Shown here: positions 32,629 to 41,343 of the stretch, piece after piece
How positions within the stretch are numbered: position 1 is the first letter of the stretch
Layout: each line of letters begins with the position of its first letter
Source: Hyphobacterium sp. CCMP332
GTDB lineage: Bacteria > Pseudomonadota > Alphaproteobacteria > Caulobacterales > Maricaulaceae
Length of the DNA stretch: 64,000 nt
Assembly: GCF_014323565.1 (NCBI RefSeq)
Contig: NZ_CP058669.1
Span: forward strand, 1,887,501 to 1,951,500
Direction of reading: 5' to 3'
Program-made: the position numbers and the translations under genes
Notes under the pieces: generated by a model
Databases searched by the model: none
Told to the model about the DNA's origin: nothing
What the model saw: the letters and a program-made list of their open reading frames with translations, nothing else

Positions 32629-33819
32629 TTAATCGGTGACGGCTTCCACGCCCGGCAGCGTTTTGCCTTCCATCCATTCCAGGAAGGCCCCGCCCGCGGT
32701 GGAAACAAAGGTGAAATCGCCCGACGCCCCGGCCTGATTGAGCGCGGCGACGGTATCGCCCCCACCCGCCACGGCGATCAGTTTATTCGCCCGCGCGCGA
32801 TTGCCGGCATATCTGGCCGCTTCAACCGTGGAGGTATCAAAAGGCGGCGTTTCAAATGCGCCCAGCGGACCATTCCAGATCAGCGTCTTGCAGGCATCAA
32901 TCGTATCGGCCAGCGCATCCACCGTCGCCGGACCGCAATCCAGCGCCATCATGCCGGACGGGATAGCGTCGACCGGCACCGTCACCGTGTCCGGGTTGGG
33001 GGCGAATTCGCGTGCGCAGACCAGATCGACCGGCAGGATCATCTCGCAGCCATGCTTGCGGGCGGCGTCCATGATCGCGCGGGCGGTATCGGCGAAGTCC
33101 GCCTCATAAAGGCTCTTACCGACATCATGGCCCTGCGCCGCCAGAAACGTATTCGCCATCGCTCCGCCGACAAACAGCTTGTCGACCTTGCTGACAAGGT
33201 TTTCCAGAAGCGCGATCTTGGTCGAGACTTTCGCCCCGCCGACAATCGCAATCACCGGGCGTTTGGGATCGCGCAGGGCCTGTCCCAGATGATCCAGCTC
33301 CCGCTGCATGGCCAGCCCCGCATAGGCGGGCAGCAATTGCGCCACACCAGCCGTGGAGCCGTGCGCCCGATGCGCCGCCGAAAAGGCATCATTCACATAG
33401 ATATCGCCAAGCTTGGCCAGTTCGGCGGCAAATGCCGGATCATTGGTTTCTTCGCCCGCATGAAAGCGCGTATTTTCCAGAAGCAGGACACCGCCGCGTT
33501 TCAGCGCCGCCACGGCAGCTTCCGCGGCCGGACCGATACAATCCTCGGCAAACTCGACAGGTGCCGCAATCATATCCGCCAGCGGTGCGACCACCGGCCT
33601 CAGCGAGGCGTCCGCCACGCGCTGCCCCTTCGGCCGTCCGAAATGCGCCAGCAGGATAATTCGGGCGCCCGCCGATTTCAGATAGCTGATGGTCGGCATG
33701 GCCGACATCAGGCGGGTCGCGTCCGTGACCACGCCATCTTTCATCGGCACATTGAAATCGACGCGGACCAATACCCGCTTGCCGTCCACGTCCGCGTCTT
33801 CAATCCGGCGTAATGTCAT
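32629..33819 (-). CDS. pgk: Phosphoglycerate kinase
   Basis: 396-aa glycolytic kinase. VLVRVDFNVPMKDG marks the N-terminal substrate site and GGAKVSTKIALLENL the hinge; GGGDTVAALNQAG is the C-terminal nucleotide site. AGGA lies 7 bases before the ATG. It sits between gap and fba in the order usual for alphaproteobacteria. Confidence 0.96.
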   Translation of the reverse strand: MTLRRIEDADVDGKRVLVRVDFNVPMKDGVVTDATRLMSAMPTISYLKSAGARIILLAHFGRPKGQRVADASLRPVVAPLADMIAAPVEFAEDCIGPAAEAAVAALKRGGVLLLENTRFHAGEETNDPAFAAELAKLGDIYVNDAFSAAHRAHGSTAGVAQLLPAYAGLAMQRELDHLGQALRDPKRPVIAIVGGAKVSTKIALLENLVSKVDKLFVGGAMANTFLAAQGHDVGKSLYEADFADTARAIMDAARKHGCEMILPVDLVCAREFAPNPDTVTVPVDAIPSGMMALDCGPATVDALADTIDACKTLIWNGPLGAFETPPFDTSTVEAARYAGNRARANKLIAVAGGGDTVAALNQAGASGDFTFVSTAGGAFLEWMEGKTLPGVEAVTD

Positions 33820-33840
33820 GACGTATCCTGTTCCTGACGA

Positions 33841-34854
33841 TCAGATGAACTTGCCCATGGCCACCGCGGTATCGATCATGCGGCAGGCAAAGCCCCACTC
33901 ATTGTCGTACCAGGTCATCACACGGGCGAGGCGCCCATCAATGACATTAGTCTTGTCGATGGCGACGATCGAGGACCGATTGTCATGATTATAATCGATC
34001 GAGACCAGCGGAATGTCGTCATAGCCGAGAATGCCCTTCATCGGACCATCGGCTGCGGCACGGATGGCGGCATTGATCTCCTCGGCAGTTGTTTCCCTTG
34101 ACGGTACAAACACCATATCGATGAGGGAGACATTCGGTGTCGGCACGCGCACCGCTGCCCCGTCCAGCTTGCCCGCCAGCTCCGGCAGCACCAGGCCTAC
34201 GGCTTTCGCCGCACCAGTCGAGGTCGGCACCATGGACATCGCTGCAGCCCGCGCCCTGTGCAGATCATTGTGGTTCCGGTCCAGCGTCGGCTGATCGCCG
34301 GTATAGGCGTGGATTGTCGTGACATGGCCACGCTCGATACCCACGGCATCGTTCAGCACCTTGGCGACGGGCGCGAGGCCGTTCGTGGTGCACGAGGCAT
34401 TCGACACCACCAGATCGCTGGCTGCCAATTGATCGTGATTGACGCCATAGACAATGGTCTTGTCGGCATTCTTGGCCGGTGCCGAGCACAGAACCTTCTT
34501 CGCGCCCGAACCCTCGATGTGCGCCATCGAGGCTTCCTTCGAATTGAACTTTCCGGTGCATTCCAGCACCAGATCAACGCCCATATCACCCCAGGGCAAT
34601 TGCGACGGATCGCGGTTGGAGACCTTCTGGATCTTGCCAAAACCGGCATCAATCCAGTCATCCCCGACCGTGATCTTGCCCGGATAACGGCCATGCACGC
34701 TGTCATAGGTCAGAAGGTGGGCATTGGTTTTCGGTGTGGACGAATCGTTGATGGCGACAACTTCGATCTCGCCCCAGCGCTGCTCCTCAAGAACCGCGCG
34801 CAAAGCCAGACGACCAATGCGGCCAAAACCCGTAATAGCAACCCGAACAGCCAT
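33841..34854 (-). CDS. gap: Glyceraldehyde-3-phosphate dehydrogenase, type I
   Basis: 337-aa enzyme oxidising glyceraldehyde 3-phosphate. The NAD motif is GFGRIGRLALRA, and the catalytic Cys is in SNASCTTNGLAP. The final WYDNEWGFACRM is diagnostic. AGAGGAA precedes the ATG by 8 bases. It heads the gap-pgk-fba unit. No transketolase gene is upstream, unlike in some relatives; rmlD lies there instead, 78 bases away. Confidence 0.96.
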   Translation of the reverse strand: MAVRVAITGFGRIGRLALRAVLEEQRWGEIEVVAINDSSTPKTNAHLLTYDSVHGRYPGKITVGDDWIDAGFGKIQKVSNRDPSQLPWGDMGVDLVLECTGKFNSKEASMAHIEGSGAKKVLCSAPAKNADKTIVYGVNHDQLAASDLVVSNASCTTNGLAPVAKVLNDAVGIERGHVTTIHAYTGDQPTLDRNHNDLHRARAAAMSMVPTSTGAAKAVGLVLPELAGKLDGAAVRVPTPNVSLIDMVFVPSRETTAEEINAAIRAAADGPMKGILGYDDIPLVSIDYNHDNRSSIVAIDKTNVIDGRLARVMTWYDNEWGFACRMIDTAVAMGKFI

Positions 34855-34932
34855 GCGAAATTCCTCTCGATGCGGATAGGCGCGAGCCCCGCAGGCCCGC
34901 CTGAAACAGAGTCGCGCGCCGTTTACCCGCTC

Positions 34933-35799
34933 TTACGCGCGGCGTCCACTCACACCCATCATTTCAAGGCATCTTTCCAGCGATTCCTGCCAGTCGGGCA
35001 GGATAATGCCATACTCCGTCTCCGCCCGCGCCAGGTCGAGACGCGTATCTCCCGGGCGTCTGGCGGGGGTTGGGTAGTCGCTGGTGAGGATGCCGGACAC
35101 GCGCGTTGAAAGCCCGGCCCCGGAGATGGCGGCCTGCGCCAGGTCCTTCCAGCTGGCTTCGCCGGAATTGGCGACATGCAATAATCCGCCGGGCGCCCCG
35201 CCCTTCAAATGTTCGCCCAAAGTCAGCAAAGCGGATGCCAGCGCGTTGGCCTCCGTTGGCCGGCCAATCTGGTCATCCACCACGTTCAATGCGTCGCGTT
35301 CGGCAGCGAGGCGCAGCATGGTGCGCACGAAATTGTGCCCTTCCGCCGCATAGACCCAGCTGGTGCGCACTATCAATGCCGCCGGATTGACTGCCAACAC
35401 GGCCTGCTCGCCATCGGCCTTGGTCTGACCATAGACATTCAGGGGAGACACTTCGGCCTTTTCCACATAGGGCGCGCCGCCCAGACCATTGAAGACATAG
35501 TCGGTCGAGATATGAATGAAGGGTACGCCAAGTGTCTCGGCTGACCGGGCCAGCGCCGCCGGTCCGGTCTCGTTCAGGGCGCGCGCCGCTGCGATCTCCT
35601 CCTCGGCCTTGTCGACGGCAGTGTAGGCCGCCGCATTGACGATGATATCGGGCGCAATCTGTCCAATCAGATCGGCGATTCCGGTCGGGTCGGCCAGATC
35701 AAATTGCGGACGTCCCGTGCGGATCACCTCATGCGAACCCGCTTGCCGGGCGAGCGCCGTCGCCACCTGTCCGCTGGAGCCAATCACCAGACACTTCAT
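34933..35799 (-). CDS. rmlD: dTDP-4-dehydrorhamnose reductase
   Basis: 288-aa SDR-type enzyme making dTDP-L-rhamnose, the last step of the Rml pathway. The N-terminal nucleotide motif is GSSGQVATAL (Gln where most have GxxGQLG), INAAAYTAVDKAE follows, and the active-site Tyr-Lys is in YGQTKADGE. It overlaps rmlC by ATGA (35796-35799). rmlA and rmlB are not in the window. Product goes to surface polysaccharide. Confidence 0.92.
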   Translation of the reverse strand: MKCLVIGSSGQVATALARQAGSHEVIRTGRPQFDLADPTGIADLIGQIAPDIIVNAAAYTAVDKAEEEIAAARALNETGPAALARSAETLGVPFIHISTDYVFNGLGGAPYVEKAEVSPLNVYGQTKADGEQAVLAVNPAALIVRTSWVYAAEGHNFVRTMLRLAAERDALNVVDDQIGRPTEANALASALLTLGEHLKGGAPGGLLHVANSGEASWKDLAQAAISGAGLSTRVSGILTSDYPTPARRPGDTRLDLARAETEYGIILPDWQESLERCLEMMGVSGRRA

Positions 35800-36368
35800 G
35801 ATGCATGCCTGAAGAGTTCGGGAAGCTCCGCGAGCCTTGGCGCATTGCGATCCTTGGCGGACGTCACAGCGGCATCCGTATCAAACGGCCAGCGTATGCC
35901 AATCGCGGGATCATTCCAGAATATGCCGCCATCATGTTCGGCCGAATACGGATTATCGACCTTGTAGGCGATCTCGCTGTCCGGCGCCATCGTGGCAAAA
36001 CCATGCGCAAAGCCACGTGGCACCCAGAGCTGGCGTCCATTTTCCTCGGTGAGAGTCGCGCCCGCCCATTGTCCAAAGGTCGGCGAGCCATGGCGAATAT
36101 CGACAATAACATCATAAATCGCGCCGCGCGGGCATCGCACCAGCTTGGCCTGCGCCATGGGGGGCGATTGAAAATGCAGGCCGCGCACCGTTCCCGCAGC
36201 TTTGGATCGGGAAGCATTGTCCTGAACAAATCGCGGCGAAACCCCCACAAGTGACTGAAAGCGCGATTCATTCCAGACTTCTTCAAACCAGCCACGCTCA
36301 TCACCGAACCGTTTGGGCTCGATCAGAAAGGCATCATCAAACGGCCCGAAGCGTTCTATTTCTGGCAA
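35796..36368 (-). CDS. rmlC: dTDP-4-dehydrorhamnose 3,5-epimerase
   Basis: 190-aa cupin epimerase of the Rml pathway. FVQDNASRSKAAGTVRGLHFQSPP contains the catalytic His, and the acid-base Tyr is in IAYKVDNPYSAEHDGGI. Start is TTG at 36368 with AGGAG 7 bases upstream, giving MPEIERF; no better ATG exists. It overlaps rmlD and is divergent from the sulfoquinovose synthase gene across 130 A/T-richer bases. Confidence 0.92.
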   Translation of the reverse strand: MPEIERFGPFDDAFLIEPKRFGDERGWFEEVWNESRFQSLVGVSPRFVQDNASRSKAAGTVRGLHFQSPPMAQAKLVRCPRGAIYDVIVDIRHGSPTFGQWAGATLTEENGRQLWVPRGFAHGFATMAPDSEIAYKVDNPYSAEHDGGIFWNDPAIGIRWPFDTDAAVTSAKDRNAPRLAELPELFRHAS

Positions 36369-36501
36369 ATCCGGCTCCTGTGGGTGCGCGTTCTAAATTA
36401 TTCTACCTGCTTGTTTAGAGCAGCAAAGCCTTGTCATCAGGCGTATCCCTTGCGAGAAGGCTCGCCAATCCGGAATTATTAATGTAGCGCAGGTGTCCAT
36501 T

Positions 36502-37707
36502 ATGAAGGTGATCGTTCTCGGCGGCGACGGTTTTTGCGGTTGGCCTACGGCCCTACACCTTTCCAACAAAGGCCATGAAGTTGTCATCGTCGACAATCTT
36601 TCACGCCGCAAAATCGATATCGAACTCGAGGTCGATTCGCTGACACCTATCCAACCGATGAGCGTGCGCCTGGCGGCCTGGAAAGAAGTTTCCGGCAAGG
36701 ATATCCGGTTCGTCGATCTCAATGTCGGCAAGGATTATCAGGAATTGCTGGATCTGATCCTGGCGGAAAAACCGGATGCCATCGTGCACTTCGCCGAACA
36801 ACGCGCAGCGCCCTATTCAATGAAATCGGCGCGCCACAAGCGCTACACGGTCGACAACAATCTGAACGCCACCAATGACGTGCTGGCGGCCATCGTGGAT
36901 TCCGGTCTGGACATCCACCTCGTCCACCTCGGCACGATGGGCGTTTATGGATACGGCACAGCCGGAATGAAAATTCCGGAAGGCTACCTCAATGTGAAAG
37001 TGGAAACGCCGCTCGGCCTGATCGATACGGAAATCCTGTATCCGGCCAATCCAGGCTCCATCTACCACATGACCAAGACGCAGGATGCGCTCTTCTTCCA
37101 CTTCTATAACAAGAATGACGGTTTGAAGATCACCGACCTCCATCAGGGGATTGTCTGGGGCACACAGACCGAAGAAACCCGCAAGGATGAGCGTCTGATC
37201 AACCGGTTTGATTATGACGGTGATTACGGCACGGTTCTCAACCGCTTCCTGATGCAGGCCGCCATCGGCCACCCGCTGACAGTGCATGGCACCGGCGGAC
37301 AGACCCGCGCCTTCATCCATATTCAGGACACGGTGCATTGTATCGAACTGGCCCTGGCCAATCGTCCGAAGCCCGGTGAGCGTGTCCATATCATGAACCA
37401 GATGACCGAGACGCATCGCGTCCGCGAACTGGCCGACATGATCGCCGGCAAGACCGGTGCAGAAATCGCCAATATGCCAAATCCACGCAATGAAGCCGAC
37501 GAGAACGAGCTTCATGTCGAGAACGCAACCTTCCTGAAACTCGGCCTGAACCCGATCACGCTGGAAGAAGGCTTGATGGACGAAGTGACCGAAATTGCGC
37601 GCAAATACGCTGACCGGTGTGACCGCTCGAAAGTTCCGTCCGTGTCCTACTGGAACAGGGATCGCGAAGCGGCTCAGACAGATACGACGCTGAAAGCGGT
37701 TTCCTAG
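36502..37707 (+). CDS. sqdB: UDP-sulfoquinovose synthase (SqdB/SQD1-like)
   Basis: 401-aa extended SDR that converts UDP-glucose and sulfite to UDP-sulfoquinovose, the head-group donor of sulfolipid. Family hallmarks are GGDGFCGWPTALHLS, VHFAEQRAAPYSM, GTMGVYGYG (catalytic Thr) and YHMTK (Tyr-Lys). Start set at ATG 36502; a GTG at 36493 is in frame. No sqdC/sqdD/sqdX glycosyltransferase is adjacent; a sulfotransferase gene is convergent, sharing CTAG at the stops. So the product may feed sulfolipid or a sulfonated surface glycan. Confidence 0.88.
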   Translation: MKVIVLGGDGFCGWPTALHLSNKGHEVVIVDNLSRRKIDIELEVDSLTPIQPMSVRLAAWKEVSGKDIRFVDLNVGKDYQELLDLILAEKPDAIVHFAEQRAAPYSMKSARHKRYTVDNNLNATNDVLAAIVDSGLDIHLVHLGTMGVYGYGTAGMKIPEGYLNVKVETPLGLIDTEILYPANPGSIYHMTKTQDALFFHFYNKNDGLKITDLHQGIVWGTQTEETRKDERLINRFDYDGDYGTVLNRFLMQAAIGHPLTVHGTGGQTRAFIHIQDTVHCIELALANRPKPGERVHIMNQMTETHRVRELADMIAGKTGAEIANMPNPRNEADENELHVENATFLKLGLNPITLEEGLMDEVTEIARKYADRCDRSKVPSVSYWNRDREAAQTDTTLKAVS

Positions 37708-38390
37708 AGCGCGCCCTGCCGCGGCCAGCCCGGATCTGTCGGGCTGCCATGGCCGCGTTCCGGGTAACAGAAGGCGATGGCCTCCTCGACCTGCTCCAGC
37801 GATGGCGACAGGCCGCAAAACCCGGCCAGCTGCTCGACAAAGCGCTCGGGCCTGACCAGCGACTTTTCATAGCTCACAAGCGCCGCGGGCAGATCACAGT
37901 CCGCCAGATATGTCCGGCTGCGCTGATACAGCGTCAGGGTTTCCTCGAGTGCCGCCAAAATCGGCTTTTCTGTCAAAAGGCTCACCCGTTCGGCGGCGGC
38001 CTGCGGATCACGAAACACGCAGATAATCCGCGGATCAGGCAACAAATCCTGCACCTGCGCCGCATAGAGCGCGCCATGCGGATCTTTCCAGCCCCATGGC
38101 TGGCCGGATTCCGCACGCTTTACGATCGCTGGCCGCATTCGCGAGAGTGCAGACCGAAAGACGCCGGACGCCGGATCTCCCAGCTCGGCCACCCCGCCTC
38201 GGGCGTCCTGAATATCCAGATCCTCATTATTCCCGACGCCTTGCCGCGCGCCCATATCCACGCCGAGGATGCGCAAGGCGCCCGCCACCATGGACGTGCC
38301 CCCACGTGGCGCACCGAAAACGAGTATCCCCCGCCCCTCGCCAGATGCCGGCGGATTCAGGACATGTAGCGGCTCAGAACGTTCATACAT
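37704..38390 (-). CDS. Sulfotransferase family protein
   Basis: 228-aa PAPS-dependent sulfotransferase. The P-loop for the PAPS 5' phosphosulfate is GAPRGGTSMVAGAL near residue 26. GWKDPHGALY and ICVFRDPQAAAERVS match the 3'-phosphate-binding area of bacterial sulfotransferases. It starts 6 bases after the argE stop, so it may be in that transcript. Acceptor unknown; the neighbouring sugar genes suggest a glycan or lipid. Confidence 0.82.
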   Translation of the reverse strand: MYERSEPLHVLNPPASGEGRGILVFGAPRGGTSMVAGALRILGVDMGARQGVGNNEDLDIQDARGGVAELGDPASGVFRSALSRMRPAIVKRAESGQPWGWKDPHGALYAAQVQDLLPDPRIICVFRDPQAAAERVSLLTEKPILAALEETLTLYQRSRTYLADCDLPAALVSYEKSLVRPERFVEQLAGFCGLSPSLEQVEEAIAFCYPERGHGSPTDPGWPRQGAL

Positions 38391-38396
38391 GGCGCA

Positions 38397-39569
38397 TTAC
38401 TCGGTCAGCCAGTCAGACAGGCGGTTCAGAAATAGGATACAGGCTTCCAGCTGGCTGATATCGACAAATTCATCCGGCTTGTGCGCCTGTTCGATATAGC
38501 CGGGACCGCAAACAACCGTCGACAGCCCGGCAGACTGGAATTGACCTGCTTCCGTCCCGAAAGATACATATCTCTTGGCGTTATCGCCGGTAAGCCGCCG
38601 GGCCAGCTCTTCCGCCGGGCCGTTGTCTTCCGGGCGCAAGGGCGGCGCGTCGGATCGCTGGGCGACCTCGACCCGGGCGTTGGGCGCATATCGGCGCATC
38701 TGCGCCTGCACCTGTTCAGCCTGCGCGCGCAGGCCTTCGCCGACGGCGCGGGCATCATCCCAGGGCGCCGGACGCATCAGACTTTCAAACCAGGCACGGC
38801 GGGCGAGAATATTCGTCGCTGTTCCGCCTTCCATCTGACCGATCGTGATCGTGCCATAGGGCGGGTCAAACGGGCTGTCCGCCGGAGCGCTGGATCGCCA
38901 GATCTCGGCCTGATCGACCAGATATTGCATCAGCGGAACCGCATGGGTGACGGCGCAGGCCCCATCCTCGACTTTCGAGGAGTGTGCCTCCAGACCCTCG
39001 ATTTCCACCCGGACAGAATAAAGCCCCTTATGTCCCGTCACGACTTTCATACCGGTCGGTTCGCCAATAATGGCAATCCCGGGCTGCGGCCCGGCCGCCG
39101 TCATTTCGCGGATCATGTCCGGTGCACCCAGACATCCCACTTCCTCATCATAGGAAAAGGCGAAATGCACAGGCCGCTTCAGGTCCTGGCGCGCAAATGT
39201 TTCGGCCATGACCAGACAGCAGGCGATAAAGCCTTTCATGTCGCACGTGCCCCTTCCGAACAGGCGGTCACCGGCCTCTGTCATCACAAAGGGATTGGTC
39301 GCCCAGTCCTGGCCATCCACAGGCACGACATCGGTGTGGCCGGAGAGCACAACGCCGCCATCGACCTCGGGTCCGAGAATGGCGTGAAGATTGGCCTTGG
39401 TTCCGGACGCATCGGCCGTGCGCTCGCACCTTGCGCCCAGCGCCTTGAGGCGGGCTTCGGCATAGTCGATGAGCTTCAGATTGCTGTCGCGGGACACGGT
39501 GGCGATGCCGATCAGGTCAGCAAGGCAGGATTTGACGGCGTTGAGGGTCTGGGCGGCCACGGAAATCAT
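38397..39569 (-). CDS. argE: Acetylornithine deacetylase
   Basis: 390-aa zinc M20-family deacetylase in arginine synthesis. The metal sites are in SGHTDVVPVDGQDW, GRGTCDMKGF, YDEEVGCLG and IGEPT; the final His in EQAHKPDEF is present. ATG at 39569 directly follows GAAGG, which is too close; the GTG at 39560 (VAAQTLNAVK) is spaced better and may be the true start. Divergent from the first tadG gene. Confidence 0.9.
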   Translation of the reverse strand: MISVAAQTLNAVKSCLADLIGIATVSRDSNLKLIDYAEARLKALGARCERTADASGTKANLHAILGPEVDGGVVLSGHTDVVPVDGQDWATNPFVMTEAGDRLFGRGTCDMKGFIACCLVMAETFARQDLKRPVHFAFSYDEEVGCLGAPDMIREMTAAGPQPGIAIIGEPTGMKVVTGHKGLYSVRVEIEGLEAHSSKVEDGACAVTHAVPLMQYLVDQAEIWRSSAPADSPFDPPYGTITIGQMEGGTATNILARRAWFESLMRPAPWDDARAVGEGLRAQAEQVQAQMRRYAPNARVEVAQRSDAPPLRPEDNGPAEELARRLTGDNAKRYVSFGTEAGQFQSAGLSTVVCGPGYIEQAHKPDEFVDISQLEACILFLNRLSDWLTE

Positions 39570-39688
39570 CCTTCAGGGGAAAGACTGACTAGCCCGGTCT
39601 TAACCTCCGGGAAACCCTCTCTTTCCACGCGATTTTAAGAGATTTCGGTCATTCTTCGCGCTTGAATGGTAAATAAAGGCCTGTTCAG

Positions 39689-41236
39689 ATGGGTGGAATT
39701 TATTCAAAACTTCGGCGCTTTTTCCGGGCTACGGGCGGAAATGTCGCAACGATTTTTGCTATCAGCCTCGCTCCGATCACGGTCATGGGCGGTGGCGCGG
39801 TTGATTTCGCACAAGCCATGAATGCCCGCGGACGCCTCGCCGAAGCGCTTGATGCGGCTGCGCTGGCAGTCGGCTCGCAGCCCAACCTTTCGCGCGGACA
39901 GGCCGAACAGATGGCACTCGACTATATCGAAGCCAATTATCCCGCTCGCGAGATCGGCAGCGTGCATTCGGTTTCAATAAGCATTGATGAGGTCAATGGC
40001 GTTGTTCAGATTTCCGGTCAGTCGCGCGTTGGCACAACACTGCTCGGCATCATGGGCATGGATTATATCAATGTTGACTGGACCAGCGAGGTTCGCCGTG
40101 CCCAGCAAAATCTCGAACTGGTCATGGTGCTGGACAATACCGGCTCCATGGGCGGCTCCAAAATCAGGTCTCTGCGAGACGCTGCGCATTTGCTCACGGA
40201 TATTCTCTACAGCGGCGCGCAAGAGCCGGAAGACGTCCGGGTCGGACTGGTCCCGTTTGCGGCAACTGTGAATGTCGGCACTCAATATGAACGTGCCTGG
40301 TGGCTGGATCCAAACGCGGAGAGTCCGCTGCATGCGCAATGGGCGGGCGGTGCCCAGGAAATCGAGACATGTACGGGACGTCGCCGCCGGCGGACGTGCA
40401 CGACAGAAACCATCACGCCGAACGCCTGGGAGCTCTTTGACCAGTTGCGCAATACCAGCTGGGCGGGCTGCGTCGAAGCCCGCGCTGTTCCCCTCGACAT
40501 CGAGGATGTGGCGCCAAGCCGGGCTGATCCCGAAACGCTGTTTCTTCCGTTTTTTGCACCGGATGAGCCGGATATTTCTAACTTCTACAATGACTATCTG
40601 GATGACGACACGGGTGGTGGTATTCACGAACGGCTGATGAATCTGGCAAAATATGATGATGGCCGCCCGTCCGGCGGTGGGCCAAACAACGGCTGCACCA
40701 CGACTCCGGTAACGCCGATGACCAGTAATCGCCGCACGGTCGACGATGCCATCTCCGCCATGGGGGCCAGCGGCAATACCAATATTCCGAACGGAATCGG
40801 CTGGGGCATTCGCCTGCTGTCACCGCAGGAGCCTTTCACGGAAGGTGCGGCTTACGGTGACCGGGAGACGATCAAGGCCATGGTGATTCTGACCGATGGC
40901 GAGAATGTGCTTAGCGGGCACAATTCCGCATTGATGTCCCGCTACAATGCGTATGGCTATATTGCAGATGGCCGGTTGGGCATTCGCACCTCGTCCAGCA
41001 ACCGGCTTTCCGACGCTCTTGATGAACGCACACTGGCCGCCTGCCGCTATGCACGCGATCAGGGCATTCGGGTCTACACGATCACCTTTCAGGTCAACTC
41101 GTCCTCCACCCGCCGGATGATGGAAGAGTGCGCCTCTCACCCGAGCCTCTATTTCGACAGCCCGTCGAATGAGGCCCTCGAGAGCGCTTTTGAAGTCATC
41201 GCCGGCGATCTCTCGAACCTGCGCATTTCGCGCTAA
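39689..41236 (+). CDS. tadG: TadG-like vWA pilus-assembly protein, copy 1
   Basis: 515-aa exported protein of the Tad/Flp pilus-linked TadE/TadG type. The N-terminal 45 residues have the GNVATIFAISLAPITVMGGGAVDF pattern (membrane anchor). A vWA domain follows from about residue 145 with MIDAS DNTGSM; more than 300 residues hold long insertions with Cys pairs. The C-terminal YTITFQVNSS and HPSLYFDSPSNEAL segments are conserved with copy 2, which follows 107 bases downstream. No other tad gene is close, so role in pilus or in other surface attachment is open. Confidence 0.85.
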   Translation: MGGIYSKLRRFFRATGGNVATIFAISLAPITVMGGGAVDFAQAMNARGRLAEALDAAALAVGSQPNLSRGQAEQMALDYIEANYPAREIGSVHSVSISIDEVNGVVQISGQSRVGTTLLGIMGMDYINVDWTSEVRRAQQNLELVMVLDNTGSMGGSKIRSLRDAAHLLTDILYSGAQEPEDVRVGLVPFAATVNVGTQYERAWWLDPNAESPLHAQWAGGAQEIETCTGRRRRRTCTTETITPNAWELFDQLRNTSWAGCVEARAVPLDIEDVAPSRADPETLFLPFFAPDEPDISNFYNDYLDDDTGGGIHERLMNLAKYDDGRPSGGGPNNGCTTTPVTPMTSNRRTVDDAISAMGASGNTNIPNGIGWGIRLLSPQEPFTEGAAYGDRETIKAMVILTDGENVLSGHNSALMSRYNAYGYIADGRLGIRTSSSNRLSDALDERTLAACRYARDQGIRVYTITFQVNSSSTRRMMEECASHPSLYFDSPSNEALESAFEVIAGDLSNLRISR

Positions 41237-41259
41237 ATCAGAAGCATTCCAGCGACAAG

Positions 41260-41302
41260 ATCTTAACCTCGTGCACGAGAAGCCCGTGCACGAGGTCAAG
41301 AT
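41260..41302 (+). other. Long hairpin between the two tadG copies
   Basis: ATCTTAACCTCGTGCACG (41260-41277) pairs with CGTGCACGAGGTCAAGAT (41285-41302), 17 of 18 pairs, around a seven-base loop. No T-tract follows, so it is not a normal intrinsic terminator. It lies 42 bases before the next start codon and could limit read-through, protect the first mRNA end or act as a regulatory leader. Confidence 0.7.
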
Positions 41303-41343
41303 TTACGGATTCCTGTTGTCTCACAAAACAGGAATTGGCGATC

